NCBI GenBank assembly: GCA_945862265.1
Contig: CAMAXP010000029.1
Span: 1-56,514, forward strand
DNA from: Bordetella parapertussis
GTDB taxonomy: Bacteria; Pseudomonadota; Gammaproteobacteria; Burkholderiales; SG8-39
Reading direction: 5' to 3'
Length of the DNA stretch: 56,514 nt
Shown: positions 15,288-24,599 of the stretch, piece after piece
Numbering within the stretch: position 1 is the stretch's first letter
Layout of the letters: each line of letters opens with the position of its first letter
Made by a program: the position numbers and the translations under genes
Notes under the pieces: model-generated
What the model was told of the DNA's origin: nothing
Database searches by the model: none
Seen by the model: the letters and a program-made list of their open reading frames with translations, nothing else

Positions 15288-16424
15288 CTATTTCTTGCCA
15301 GGACCTTCAGGCTTCTTCTGCTCGAGCAGGTCGGCGCGCTTCTTCAGCGTGTCGCCCAGTTTCCTGGCTGAAACCACCAGCACGAAGTCTTTCAGCGACT
15401 TCTCGCGGGCCACGCGCTCTTCCAGTGCCTTGATCTCGTCGGTAAACGCCTTTTCGCGCTTTTCCTTGGCCTCGGGCTTCTCGTCCTTGGGGGCGGGGCC
15501 GGCCTCGCGCTTCGGCGTGCCTTCGACTTCCGCCTTGACGAAGGTCTTGTCCTTGGCGGTCTTGCCGATCCGCAGTGTGTAGGTGAGGCCGTCGAAGGTC
15601 GCCGCGGTCACGACCGTCGGCTTGTCGAGCCCGGTGTCGGCGTCGGCGGCGGCGAGGTCCTCGATCTCCAGCTTGTTGAGGCTGTACGAGGCGGCGTTGG
15701 CGCGCGAGACGTCGAGCTTCTGCCCGGGCGCGGCGCGATCCAGCTTCCAGTCGATGCCGTCGGTGACGCGTTCGATCTTGTAGCCGTCATTGCTTTCGGC
15801 CGGTTTCACCTCGAGCACTTTGACTTTTTCGATGGCCAGGCCTTCCTTGGACACCCACTGGCTGCTTGAGGCCGTGGCCTGGCGCAGCGGGTCGGAGACC
15901 GTGTAGACCTGCTTCGGGTCGGACGGGATCATCACGAAGCGGCCGTCGCCCTGGGCCTTGGAAATGTCGCCTTCGGGCTCCTTCTTGAAGTACTTCTTGC
16001 CGATCAGCAGCTCGGCGAGGACCTTGCCGTCGGCGGCCTTGAAGGTCACCGCAGTGGCGGCGCCTTCGTCCTTCTCGGCGAGCAGCAGCCGCGGACGGTC
16101 CTTCTCGCCGATCGGCTCGACCTGGCCCGCCTTGAGCTCGATGGATTTCACGACGAGGTCGGTGACCCGGTCGAGGTCGGCGGCGTAGCCGTTCTTCTCG
16201 GCGATGGTCCAGCGGTCGTCCTTCTTCACGAGCGTCAGTGTTTCCTTGGGCTCGCGGATCGTGATGCTGGCGACTTCACTCGCCTTGAGCCCTTTGAGGA
16301 GCGGCTGGCCGAGCTGGCCGACCACCGCGGGCCTGGCCGATTCGCCCTGCTTGAATACGACCAGTGCGCCGCCGCCGAGCATGACGACCAGGACTGCGAG
16401 GATTGCTACGAACTGCTTGTTCAT
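15288..16424 (-). CDS. DUF4340 domain protein, last gene of Gld-like ABC operon
   Basis: 378 residues. Residues 5-25 form a membrane anchor. Then comes the DUF4340 domain (about 65-290) with beta-rich repeats such as ASITIREPKETLTLVKKDDR, and a basic, proline-rich tail after residue 330. The N-terminal ATG overlaps the stop of the GldG-like gene (ATGA). DUF4340 proteins follow gldG-type genes in many bacteria and are taken as accessory periplasmic parts of that ABC system; the molecular function is unknown. Confidence 0.85.
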   Translation of the reverse strand: MNKQFVAILAVLVVMLGGGALVVFKQGESARPAVVGQLGQPLLKGLKASEVASITIREPKETLTLVKKDDRWTIAEKNGYAADLDRVTDLVVKSIELKAGQVEPIGEKDRPRLLLAEKDEGAATAVTFKAADGKVLAELLIGKKYFKKEPEGDISKAQGDGRFVMIPSDPKQVYTVSDPLRQATASSSQWVSKEGLAIEKVKVLEVKPAESNDGYKIERVTDGIDWKLDRAAPGQKLDVSRANAASYSLNKLEIEDLAAADADTGLDKPTVVTAATFDGLTYTLRIGKTAKDKTFVKAEVEGTPKREAGPAPKDEKPEAKEKREKAFTDEIKALEERVAREKSLKDFVLVVSARKLGDTLKKRADLLEQKKPEGPGKK

Positions 16425-18325
16425 GCCGAGGCTCCCGAAGCGGTCGCAGACGATGCAGCGGTGGCGGCGGCTTTGCGCCGCCGGGCGACTGCAAACCCGA
16501 TGCCGAAGAGGGTCACCAGCAGCGGCATCAGGGCGATGTTCACGACCTTGGTCCAGAACTGCAGCGCCTCGGCGTCCTGGCGGAGGGTCTTGCGAAGCTC
16601 CTTCAGCACCTGGCGGGTCTCGATCACGCGCTTCTTGAAGCGCTCAAGCTCGGCCTGCTGCTCCGCCGTCATGATTTGCGCGGTCTTCGCACCGCCGGAT
16701 TGCTTCTGCAGCTTCTGCATCTTCTCGGTGGTCTGCTGGAGCTCGTCCTCGAGTTCCTTGATCTTGCCGAAGTACTGCTTCTGCGCGTCGGCTTCCATCT
16801 GGCGTACCACCGTGAGCGGGCGGAAGCCCGAGGCGCGGCTGCGCAGGCTGGTCAGGTCGTCGCCCGAGGCGAGCTGCTCGATCATGCCTTGCGCAAGGGC
16901 AAGGTTGCCGTTGGAGGGCACCACCACGCGCTGGCCGAGGATGTTCTGCACCTCGACGGCCGCGCCGTCGGCGAGCATGTCCGCGTCGGCCACGAGCACC
17001 ACCGAGTTCTCGGCGGCACCTTCCTTGAGTTGCGGTGCAGGTTCGGCCGGCTTTTTATCCTTGTCCGGGTTGAACGGCGCGGGCTTGCCTTCGGGGAACG
17101 CGGTCTTGAACTTGCCCGACAGGCGCAGCGCCAGGGGCTTGGCCTTGTCGTCCGGTGCGAAGCCTTTCATCGCGGCGTCGCCGGAAACAGAGGCCACGAT
17201 GTTGTCGACCAGCATCGAGTTCGGCGAAGTCTTCGCGAGCTCGGTCACCTTGAGGCCGTCAGCCGGCTTGGTGGCGTCGAACACGCCGGAGAACGCGAGC
17301 AGCAGCGTGTCGATCTGGCTGGTGGCCACGTCGTCCTTGCTCAACGCCGTCTTGTTCAGCGTGATCACGGTCGGCGTGTAACGCTGGCCGGCACCCGACG
17401 CGTAGGTCACGTCGGCCACCACCTTGCCCTGGTCCATGTTGATGCCCCACGCCTTGAACAGGCGCGGCAGCGACGACGAGCCCGGCTGGCCCGGCATATT
17501 GGGCATCATCGGGTTGGGCTGCTGGTCGAAGAACATGTACGGGTCGACAAACGCAATCAGCTTGCCGCCGCGCAGCACGAACTGGTCGAGCGCGTATTCG
17601 GCCGATTCCATGATGTCGCGCGGCTGGATCACCAACAGCACGTTGATGTCCTTGTCGATGGCCTCAGCGCTCATCGGCACGGTCTTCACGTTGAAGTCGC
17701 GTTTCAGCTCGCCGGCCAGCACCCAGGGCTCGCTGCCCTGCCGGGTCATCGGGTTCATCGCCTCGCCGAGCACCGGCACCGCGCTCATGATGCCGATGGT
17801 CGGGCGCTCGGAGACCGCCACCCGCGAGATGGCGCGGATCAGGTCGTACTCAAGGAGGCGCTCACGCTGCTGGGAAATGTTGGACAGCGCCTGCTTGCGG
17901 TCCAGCCGGCTCACCGACAGCCCGAGGTAGAACTGCTCGCCGGAGAACAGCGTCTGCGGCTCCACGCCGTCGAGTTGCGCGGCGTCTTCCTCGTCCGAGT
18001 CGGGCCGGGGGTTGTACTTCTCGATGATCAGGTTGGGGCCGGCCACCGACTTGAATTCGCGCACGACGTCCTCGACGCGCTGCGCGAAGCTGCGCAGTTG
18101 CACGGGGATGGCGTTGTCGCTCTGCGAGACGTACAGGCGCAGCTTCACCGGGCCGTCGAGCTTCTGCAGGATCTTCTTGGTGCCCTCCGACAGTGTGTAG
18201 AGCCTGCCGTCGGTGAGGTCCGCGCGCACCGCGGCGCTGGAAGACAGGTAGTTGAATGCCACCAGGATGATGAACAGCGCCACGAGGCCTGCGGCGGAAT
18301 AGAGGAAGGTTTCGTATTTTTTCAT
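16421..18325 (-). CDS. GldG-family ABC transporter auxiliary protein
   Basis: 634 residues. N-terminal membrane helix (7-27), then a large periplasmic part: a GldG/IntraFlagellar-transport-like region (about 35-320, with LTDGRLYTLSEGTKKILQKL near the start), a variable region, a coiled-coil stretch rich in Glu/Gln/Lys (about 505-585), and a C-terminal helix (about 597-617) followed by an Ala/Ser tail. In Bacteroidetes GldA-GldF-GldG serves gliding; in proteobacteria the same gene set occurs without gliding and its cargo is unknown. Six bases behind the permease gene. Confidence 0.85.
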   Translation of the reverse strand: MKKYETFLYSAAGLVALFIILVAFNYLSSSAAVRADLTDGRLYTLSEGTKKILQKLDGPVKLRLYVSQSDNAIPVQLRSFAQRVEDVVREFKSVAGPNLIIEKYNPRPDSDEEDAAQLDGVEPQTLFSGEQFYLGLSVSRLDRKQALSNISQQRERLLEYDLIRAISRVAVSERPTIGIMSAVPVLGEAMNPMTRQGSEPWVLAGELKRDFNVKTVPMSAEAIDKDINVLLVIQPRDIMESAEYALDQFVLRGGKLIAFVDPYMFFDQQPNPMMPNMPGQPGSSSLPRLFKAWGINMDQGKVVADVTYASGAGQRYTPTVITLNKTALSKDDVATSQIDTLLLAFSGVFDATKPADGLKVTELAKTSPNSMLVDNIVASVSGDAAMKGFAPDDKAKPLALRLSGKFKTAFPEGKPAPFNPDKDKKPAEPAPQLKEGAAENSVVLVADADMLADGAAVEVQNILGQRVVVPSNGNLALAQGMIEQLASGDDLTSLRSRASGFRPLTVVRQMEADAQKQYFGKIKELEDELQQTTEKMQKLQKQSGGAKTAQIMTAEQQAELERFKKRVIETRQVLKELRKTLRQDAEALQFWTKVVNIALMPLLVTLFGIGFAVARRRKAAATAASSATASGASA

Positions 18326-18331
18326 GTTGGT

Positions 18332-19078
18332 TCAGCCGGCCCGGTGGTTGCGGATGATCACCGACGTCGCAAACAGCGCGAAGCCGATCACCGAGAGGAA
18401 GAAGAAGAGGTCGCGCGTGTCGATCACGCCTTTCTGGAACCCGTCGAAGTGCGTGACCACCGAGAAGGCGGCGACGATCTCGACCAGGGCCGGGTTGGCC
18501 CAGCGGGTCATCATGTCGGTCACCGGGTTGAAGCCGGCGAGGATCAGGAACAGGCACAGCACCACCGACAGGATGAACGAGACCACCTGGTTGCGGGTCA
18601 TCGCCGAGGTCATGCAGGTGATCGCAAGGTAGGCGCCGGCGAGGAACAGGCTGCCCAGGTACCCGGCGAAGATCATGCCGTTGTCGGGCGTGCCGAGGAC
18701 GTTGACGGTGATGACGATCGGGAAGGTCAGCGCCAGCGCGATCGCGAGGAAGGCCCACGAGGCGAGGAACTTGGCGAGGATCGCTTCCCAGGCGTTCACC
18801 GGCATCGTGAGGAGCAGTTCCATGGTCCCGGAGCGGCGCTCCTCGGACCAGACGCGCATGCCGACGGCGGGCACCAGCACGAGGTAGATCCACGGATGCC
18901 AGGCGAAGAACGCCGAGAGGCTCGCCTCGCCGCGCTCGAAGAAGTTGCCGACAGTGAACGTGAAGAATCCTGCCAGCAGCAGGAAGATCACGAGGAACAC
19001 GTACGCGACCGGCGACGTGAAGTAGGAGGACAACTCGCGCTTGGCGATCGCCTTGATGGTGGCTACGGAGTGGTTCAT
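18332..19078 (-). CDS. ABC-2 type permease (GldF-like)
   Basis: 248 residues with six hydrophobic helices and the ABC-2 pattern: N-terminal amphipathic stretch (AIAKRELSSYFTSPVAY, the Gld/NosY-type opening), then paired helices with the ERRSGTMELLLTMPVNAWE coupling loop (about 81-99), which is diagnostic. The start ATG overlaps the ATPase stop by one base. Forms the membrane channel of the complex. Confidence 0.9.
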   Translation of the reverse strand: MNHSVATIKAIAKRELSSYFTSPVAYVFLVIFLLLAGFFTFTVGNFFERGEASLSAFFAWHPWIYLVLVPAVGMRVWSEERRSGTMELLLTMPVNAWEAILAKFLASWAFLAIALALTFPIVITVNVLGTPDNGMIFAGYLGSLFLAGAYLAITCMTSAMTRNQVVSFILSVVLCLFLILAGFNPVTDMMTRWANPALVEIVAAFSVVTHFDGFQKGVIDTRDLFFFLSVIGFALFATSVIIRNHRAG

Positions 19079-20010
19079 TATTTCTTCACCGTGTCGGGCA
19101 GCGTGATTCGGCGGAACACCTCGTCGAGGTGTCCTTCTTCGGTGCGCAGGGCTTCGACCTTCCAGCCTTCGCGGCCCACCAGTTCCATGACGGAACGGGC
19201 GAGGGCCACGGAGGCGGCCTTGTCTTTCGGATAGATGCGCAGCGCGGCACCGTTCACCGACTCGACGCGCGCGGCCTCGGGCAGCGCGGCCAGCTTGGCC
19301 TGGTCGGCGCCCTGCGCGGAGAGCGTCACCGCGCCGGCGAGGTCCGACATGTTGCGCAGTTCCTCGGGCGTGCCGTTCGCGACGATGCGGCCGCGGTCGA
19401 TGATGATCGCGCGGGTGCAGGCGGCGTCGACTTCCTCGAGGATGTGGGTCGAGAAGATCACGGCCTTGGTCTTGCCCATCTCGCGGATGAGGTTGCGGAC
19501 CTCGTGCTTCTGGTTCGGGTCGAGGCCGTCAGTGGGCTCGTCCATGATCAGCACGTCCGGGTCGTGGATCAGCGACTGCGCCAGGCACGTCCGGTGCTTG
19601 TAGCCCTTGGACAGGGTGTCGATCTGCTGGTGCAGCACCGAGCCGAGGAAGCAGAGGTCGACCACGCGGTGGACCGCCTTCTTCTTGGCCGCGCCGTTCA
19701 GGCCGCGGAGTTCGGCGGTAAAGCCGAGGAAGCCTTCGACCGACATGTCCGGGTAGGAGGCTGCGTTCTCCGGCAGGTAACCGATCAGTCTCTTGGCGGC
19801 CAGCGCGTCCTCGACGACGTCATGCCCGCCGATGGTGATCTTGCCGCCGCTGGGCGGCAGGAAGCCGGTGATCATGCGCATGGTGGTGGACTTGCCGGCG
19901 CCGTTGGGGCCAAGGAAGCCGAGGACTTCGCCCCGCTCCACCGAGAAGGACAGGTCGTCGACGGCTTTTTTAAGCCCGAACGACTTGGTCAGGTGTTCAA
20001 TTCGTATCAT
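19078..20010 (-). CDS. ABC-2 type transporter ATP-binding protein (GldA-like)
   Basis: 310 residues from ATG 20010 (an upstream ATG at 20091 adds a non-homologous stretch). Walker A GPNGAGKS (34-41), signature LSKGY (133-137, with K in place of the second G), Walker B IMDEPTDGLDP (155-165), and a regulatory C-terminal domain (about 225-310). First gene of the four-gene operon ATPase-permease-GldG-DUF4340. Drives an unknown transport or extrusion process. Confidence 0.9.
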   Translation of the reverse strand: MIRIEHLTKSFGLKKAVDDLSFSVERGEVLGFLGPNGAGKSTTMRMITGFLPPSGGKITIGGHDVVEDALAAKRLIGYLPENAASYPDMSVEGFLGFTAELRGLNGAAKKKAVHRVVDLCFLGSVLHQQIDTLSKGYKHRTCLAQSLIHDPDVLIMDEPTDGLDPNQKHEVRNLIREMGKTKAVIFSTHILEEVDAACTRAIIIDRGRIVANGTPEELRNMSDLAGAVTLSAQGADQAKLAALPEAARVESVNGAALRIYPKDKAASVALARSVMELVGREGWKVEALRTEEGHLDEVFRRITLPDTVKK

Positions 20011-20100
20011 CGAATGAGCCTTGTGGTGATTCGGATTCGAGGCCGAGGGTACCGGCGCGACGCGCATTAGGGCGGTCGGCCACGGCTTCAAGGGGGCGAA

Positions 20101-21063
20101 TTATCGCCCAAATACCTTCGCGGACTGCGAAACTGCACTCTTAGAGCGTGAGTTCCGGGATTGGTTCGCGCCGGCGGGCACGCCGGCATGGTCGCGCAGG
20201 AAGTCGAGAAAGGCCTGGGCTGCGGCGGAGAGGTGCTTGTCGCGCCAGTGCACGATGTGCCAGACCCCGGCCAGCGGGAAGTCCCGGGCGGGGAGAAGCC
20301 GGACCTCGCGCAGGTCGGCTTCGGTGAGGGCGTGGCGGGACAGCACCGCCAGCCCCATGCCGCCGGCAACGGCCTGCTTGATGGCTTCGTTGGAGCCGAG
20401 CGTCATCCGGTTGGCCAGCTTGATGCGGTGTCGCGCGAGGTACTCGTCGACGGCCATGCGGGTGCCGGATCCGGTTTCGCGCAGCAGGAACCGCTCGCCC
20501 GCGAGGTCGGCCAGCGAAAACCGCCCGCGCGGCGGCCGGAAGTCCCCCGGGGCGATCAGCACCAGCGGGTTTTCGAGGATCGGTTCGGCGTCGATGGCCC
20601 AGTCGGTAGGGGGGGCACTCATGATATGGAAATCGTCCCGGTTGTCGCGCAGGCGCCCGAGGATGCCATCGCGGTTCTGGACGTCCAGTTCCACCTCGAT
20701 GCCCGGATGCAGTCGGCAGAACTGGCCGAGGGCCTTGGGCAGGAAGTACTTGGCTGTGGTGACTACCGAGACACGGAGGTGCCCGCGGCGCAGGGCCCCT
20801 ACGTCGTCGACCGCGGACTCGAAGCGCGACCACAGGGCCGAGAATTCGGTGCAGGTGTCGTAGAGAAGGCGCCCGACGTCGGTGAGGTGCACGCGGCGCC
20901 CAGCCTGCTCGAAGAGCGGGCGCCCGACCGTCTCGGCGAGGCTTTTTACCTGGATCGAGACGGAGGGCTGGGTGAGGTGCAACGCTTCGGCGGCCCGGGT
21001 GAAGCTGCCATGGCGGGCCACGGACTCGAAAATCTGCAGTTGCCTGAGGGTGGCGTTGCGCAT
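20101..21063 (-). CDS. LysR-family regulator, CbbR-like
   Basis: 320 residues. N-terminal winged HTH (about 3-60, TLRQLQIFESVARHGSFTRA). The effector domain shows the CbbR pattern: VTTAKYFLPKAL, FLLRETGSGTR, LGSNEAIKQAVAGGMGLAVLS, and a VWHIVHW strand near the end. CbbR controls Calvin-cycle genes. It is divergent from a fructose-bisphosphate aldolase gene (a Calvin cycle/glycolysis enzyme), with a dyad between them, so it probably regulates that gene. CbbR identity is by pattern; no RuBisCO genes are in the window. Confidence 0.8.
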   Translation of the reverse strand: MRNATLRQLQIFESVARHGSFTRAAEALHLTQPSVSIQVKSLAETVGRPLFEQAGRRVHLTDVGRLLYDTCTEFSALWSRFESAVDDVGALRRGHLRVSVVTTAKYFLPKALGQFCRLHPGIEVELDVQNRDGILGRLRDNRDDFHIMSAPPTDWAIDAEPILENPLVLIAPGDFRPPRGRFSLADLAGERFLLRETGSGTRMAVDEYLARHRIKLANRMTLGSNEAIKQAVAGGMGLAVLSRHALTEADLREVRLLPARDFPLAGVWHIVHWRDKHLSAAAQAFLDFLRDHAGVPAGANQSRNSRSKSAVSQSAKVFGR

Positions 21064-21097
21064 GCTTCAATCCATAGATGATCGCAAATGGGTGTCG

Positions 21098-21119
21098 AGA
21101 GTAATTCCAATTGGACTCT
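21098..21119. promoter_or_regulatory. Dyad between the LysR gene and the aldolase gene
   Basis: AGAGT (21098-21102) and ACTCT (21115-21119) flank a region with the perfect inner palindrome CCAATTGG (21107-21114). It sits in the 164-base divergent gap, 35 bases before the LysR start, where LysR proteins usually bind. Confidence 0.35.
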
Positions 21120-21227
21120 ATTTCAAGGCGCCACCAGAATCCGTTCCGCACATCCAGCGTGATCCCGGCGCCAACCCCAAACGGGTAAAATTCAGGCTTC
21201 CCGCGGAACACTTAAAAGAGGACTTGC

Positions 21228-22241
21228 ATGGACAAGGCACTGCTTTCGAAAACCGCTGCTGCGATGGTTGCGCCCGGCAAGGGCATTCTTGCCGCCGACG
21301 AGTCGGCCGGCACCTGCGAGAAGCGCTTCCAGTCAGTGAACGTCGATTGCACCGAAGAGAACCGCCGCACCTACCGCGGCCTGCTGTTCACCACTCCCGG
21401 CGTGAACAAGCAGATCTCCGGCGTCATCCTGCACGACGAGACGCTGCGCCAGAGCGGCAATGACGGCGCTGCGTTCCCGGCCTTCCTGGCGAAGAACGGC
21501 ATGGTCCCCGGCATCAAGGTGGACAAGGGCGTGGTGGACATCCCCCTCATGCCCGGCGCCGAAAAAGTCACCGAAGGCCTCGACGGCCTCGACAAGCGCA
21601 TGGCCGAGTACTTCAAGCTCGGCGCCCGCTTCGCCAAGTGGCGCGCGGTGATCACCATCGGCGAGGGCACGCCTTCGCACACCTGCATTTATGCCAACGC
21701 CCACGCGCTGGCCCGCTACGCCGCCTCGTGCCAGGCGGCCTCGATCGTCCCGATGATCGAACCCGAGGTGCTCCTCGACGGCAGCCACACGATCGAGCGT
21801 TGCGAGGAAGTGACCGAGGCGACCCTGCGCGCGACCTTTGCCGCGCTGGCCGCCTACAACGTGTCCACGGAGCACACGATCCTGAAGGCGAGCATGGTGC
21901 TGTCGGGCAACAAGTGCTCGCGCCAGGCCGGCGTGGCCGAAGTGGCCGAGCGCACGCTGCGCGTACTCAAGCGCACCGTGCCGGCGTCGCTACCGGGCGT
22001 GGTGTTTCTCTCTGGGGGCCAGACCGACCTCGACGCCACCGCCCACCTCGACGCGATGAACCGCATGGGTTCGCCCTGGCCGCTCACGTTCTCGTATTCG
22101 CGCGCGCTGCAGAACACGGCGCTCAAGACCTGGAGCGGCAAGGCCGCCAACTACGCGGCGGCGCAAAAGGCGTTTGCGCACCGCGCGCGCATGAACGGCC
22201 TTGCGGCGCAAGGCAAATGGAAACCTGAACTGGAGAAGTGA
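21228..22241 (+). CDS. Class I fructose-bisphosphate aldolase
   Basis: 337 residues, the length of the animal/plant-type class I enzyme rather than the class II zinc enzyme common in proteobacteria. Schiff-base Lys220 in TILKASMV, active-site Glu in MIEPE (176-180), N-terminal [10 protein letters not shown] (18-27), and KWRAVI. Cleaves fructose-1,6-bisphosphate to DHAP and glyceraldehyde-3-phosphate. AGAGGA precedes the ATG. Followed after 5 bases by purC in the same direction. Class I enzymes of this type occur in several beta-proteobacteria. Confidence 0.93.
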   Translation: MDKALLSKTAAAMVAPGKGILAADESAGTCEKRFQSVNVDCTEENRRTYRGLLFTTPGVNKQISGVILHDETLRQSGNDGAAFPAFLAKNGMVPGIKVDKGVVDIPLMPGAEKVTEGLDGLDKRMAEYFKLGARFAKWRAVITIGEGTPSHTCIYANAHALARYAASCQAASIVPMIEPEVLLDGSHTIERCEEVTEATLRATFAALAAYNVSTEHTILKASMVLSGNKCSRQAGVAEVAERTLRVLKRTVPASLPGVVFLSGGQTDLDATAHLDAMNRMGSPWPLTFSYSRALQNTALKTWSGKAANYAAAQKAFAHRARMNGLAAQGKWKPELEK

Positions 22242-22246
22242 GCCTG

Positions 22247-23143
22247 ATGAGCCAGCCCCTGTACGAATCCAACCTCAAGAGCCTGCCGAAGATCGCCAGT
22301 GGCAAGGTGCGCGACATTTATGCGGTCGGCGAGGACAAGATGCTGATCGTGACCTCCGATCGGCTGTCGGCGTTCGACGTGATCCTGGGCGACCCGATCC
22401 CCGAGAAGGGCCGGGTGCTCACCGAGATGGCGAACTTCTGGTTCGAGAAGCTCGGGCACATCGTGCCCAACCACCTGACCGGCATCGACCCGGAGTCCCT
22501 CGTGCCGCTGGGCGAGGAGAAGGCGCAGGTGCGCGGCCGATCGATTGTTGTCAAGAAGCTGAAGCCCCTGCCGATCGAGGCGGTGGTGCGCGGCTACATC
22601 ATCGGCTCCGGCTGGAAGGATTACCAGCAGACCGGCGCGGTGTGCGGCATCCAGTTGCCCAAGGGCCTGCAGCAGGCGGCCAAGCTCGCGGAACCCATCT
22701 TCACGCCGGCGACCAAGGCCGAGATGGGCGAGCACGACGAGAACATTTCGTTCGAGCAGATGGCCAAGATCATCGGTGCAGAGCTGGCGGCCAAGGTGAG
22801 GGAGGTCAGCCTGAAGCTCTACAAGGAGGCCGCCGATTTCGCCGCGACCAAGGGCATCATCATCGCGGACACCAAGTTCGAGTTCGGGCTGGACGACAAG
22901 AACACGCTCGTGCTGATCGACGAGGTGCTGACCGCGGACTCGTCGCGTTTCTGGCCTGCGAGCGAGTACAAGGTCGGCATCAGCCCACCCTCGTTCGACA
23001 AGCAGTTCGTGCGCGATTACCTCGAGACGCTGACCTGGGACAAGAAGCCGCCCGCGCCCAAGCTCCCGGCCGAGGTGCTCGCCAAGACCTCCGAAAAATA
23101 CCGTGAAGCCCTAGAACGGCTGACCGGCAAGAAGCTCTCCTGA
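22247..23143 (+). CDS. purC: Phosphoribosylaminoimidazole-succinocarboxamide synthase
   Basis: 298 residues, the longer SAICAR synthase form found in beta-proteobacteria. Motifs: [11 protein letters not shown] (17-27), SDRLSAFDV (37-45), [29 protein letters not shown], and [14 protein letters not shown]. Makes SAICAR from CAIR, Asp and ATP, step 8 of purine synthesis. ATG 22247 is preferred to a GTG three codons earlier because GGAG is 11 bases before the ATG and only 2 before the GTG. Continues with purE. Confidence 0.95.
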   Translation: MSQPLYESNLKSLPKIASGKVRDIYAVGEDKMLIVTSDRLSAFDVILGDPIPEKGRVLTEMANFWFEKLGHIVPNHLTGIDPESLVPLGEEKAQVRGRSIVVKKLKPLPIEAVVRGYIIGSGWKDYQQTGAVCGIQLPKGLQQAAKLAEPIFTPATKAEMGEHDENISFEQMAKIIGAELAAKVREVSLKLYKEAADFAATKGIIIADTKFEFGLDDKNTLVLIDEVLTADSSRFWPASEYKVGISPPSFDKQFVRDYLETLTWDKKPPAPKLPAEVLAKTSEKYREALERLTGKKLS

Positions 23144-23163
23144 AAACCGCAAGGGAAACGATC

Positions 23164-23661
23164 ATGGCGAAGGCAAAACCGCTGGTAGGCATCCTCATGG
23201 GCTCCACTTCCGACTGGGAAGTGATGAAGCAGGCCGCCAAAATGCTGGACGAGTTCGGCGTTGCGTACGACGCGCGTGCGATGTCCGCGCATCGTACGCC
23301 CGACCTCGTCGAGCAGTTCGTGAAGGCCGCCCCCGGCCGCGGCATCAAGTGCATCATCGCGGGCGCCGGCGGCGCGGCGCACCTTGCGGGCGTCGTGGCT
23401 TCGCACACGACCCTGCCGGTGCTCGGCGTGCCGATGCCTTCCAAGCACCTCAACGGCATGGACTCGCTGCTCTCCACGGTCCAGATGCCCAAGGGCATCC
23501 CGGTCGCAACGTTTGCGATCGGCGACGCGGGTTCGGCCAATGCGGCCCTGTTCGCGATTTCCATCCTTGCGTTGTCCGACGCGAAACTCGCGAAGAAGCT
23601 CACCGACTTCCGCAAGAAGCAGTCCGACGCGGTCCGCGCCGCGGTGCTGCCCAAGGCGTGA
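23164..23661 (+). CDS. purE: N5-carboxyaminoimidazole ribonucleotide mutase (PurE, class I)
   Basis: 165 residues. GSTSDW (13-18), SAHRTP with the catalytic His43 (41-46), and PSKHLNGMDSLLS define PurE; the bacterial class I form uses N5-CAIR made by PurK. purK usually follows purE in related genomes, but here the next gene is the Sua5 homologue, overlapping by 4 bases (GTGA). The organism must have purK elsewhere or bypass it. Confidence 0.95.
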   Translation: MAKAKPLVGILMGSTSDWEVMKQAAKMLDEFGVAYDARAMSAHRTPDLVEQFVKAAPGRGIKCIIAGAGGAAHLAGVVASHTTLPVLGVPMPSKHLNGMDSLLSTVQMPKGIPVATFAIGDAGSANAALFAISILALSDAKLAKKLTDFRKKQSDAVRAAVLPKA

Positions 23662-24596
23662 ACCCCGACGTCCAGCGCGCCGCCGCGATCCTCAGGCGCG
23701 GCGGGCTGGTCGCCTTCCCCACCGAAACGGTCTACGGCCTCGGGGCGGACGCCTCGAATGCCGCCGCGATGGCGCGCTTGTACGCGGTCAAAGGGCGGCC
23801 GGGCGACCATCCGGTGATTGTTCACTTTGCCGACGCCGGGGCCGCATTTGGATGGGCGAGCGAGGTTCCCGACGCGGCGCACCGGCTCGCCGAAAAATTC
23901 TGGCCGGGGCCGCTCACGCTGGTCCTGAAGCGCGCCCCGCATGTGGGCGACTTTGTCACGGGCGGGCAGGACACCGTCGGGGTGCGTGTGCCCGTGCATC
24001 CGCTGGCGCTGGAGGTGATCGCTGCATTTGGCGGCGGCGTGGCTGCGCCGTCGGCCAACCGCTTCGGGCGCGTCTCGCCCACCACAGCGCAACACGTGCA
24101 CGCGGATCTCGGCGCGGACGTGGACCTGGTGGTGGACGGCGGGCCCTGCGGCGTGGGCATCGAGTCGACCATCGTCGATGTTTCTCGCGGCACGCCCGTG
24201 CTGCTGCGGCCGGGCGGGATTTCCCGGGCGGAACTCGAGGCTGCGCTCGGGAGCCCGGTGGCATTGCCCGACGCAGAGGCCCCGCGCGTCTCGGGCAGCC
24301 TCGCTGCCCATTACGCGCCGCGAACCCCTGCGCGCCTCGTTTCGTCCGAGGCGCTCGAGGCGGAGATCGCTCGCCTTGGACCAACCGCGGGCGTACTCGC
24401 ATTTTCGGGGCCTGATGACCGCGTGGACTTCTGGTTGAGGATGCCTCGCGATCCCGCGGCTTACGCACAGAAGCTCTATGCCGCCCTGCGCGAACTCGAT
24501 TCGACCGGGTGTGCGTTGCTTCTGGTCGAATCACCGCCCGCTGCCCCAGAGTGGCAGGCGGTGCTTGACCGCCTGCGCCGCGCGGCGCGAGACTAG
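23658..24596 (+). CDS. tsaC: L-threonylcarbamoyladenylate synthase (Sua5/YwlC/TsaC)
   Basis: 312 residues from GTG 23658, which overlaps the purE stop. The YrdC domain (about 3-185) shows FPTETVYGLGADA (20-32), the KGRPGDHP loop, and APSANRFGRVSPTTA. The C-terminal Sua5 domain follows a linker starting SGSLAAHYAPRTP (about 214-226). The two-domain form marks the Sua5/TsaC2 type. Makes threonylcarbamoyl-AMP for the t6A37 modification of ANN-reading tRNAs; essential in most bacteria. Confidence 0.93.
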   Translation: MNPDVQRAAAILRRGGLVAFPTETVYGLGADASNAAAMARLYAVKGRPGDHPVIVHFADAGAAFGWASEVPDAAHRLAEKFWPGPLTLVLKRAPHVGDFVTGGQDTVGVRVPVHPLALEVIAAFGGGVAAPSANRFGRVSPTTAQHVHADLGADVDLVVDGGPCGVGIESTIVDVSRGTPVLLRPGGISRAELEAALGSPVALPDAEAPRVSGSLAAHYAPRTPARLVSSEALEAEIARLGPTAGVLAFSGPDDRVDFWLRMPRDPAAYAQKLYAALRELDSTGCALLLVESPPAAPEWQAVLDRLRRAARD

Positions 24597-24599
24597 GCC

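Noticed and set aside
16403..19234. Open frame of 943 codons on the plus strand
   Set aside because: It is antisense to the complete GldF/GldG/DUF4340 genes, has shadow-type composition (His/Arg/Gly rich) and no domain; high GC keeps such frames open.
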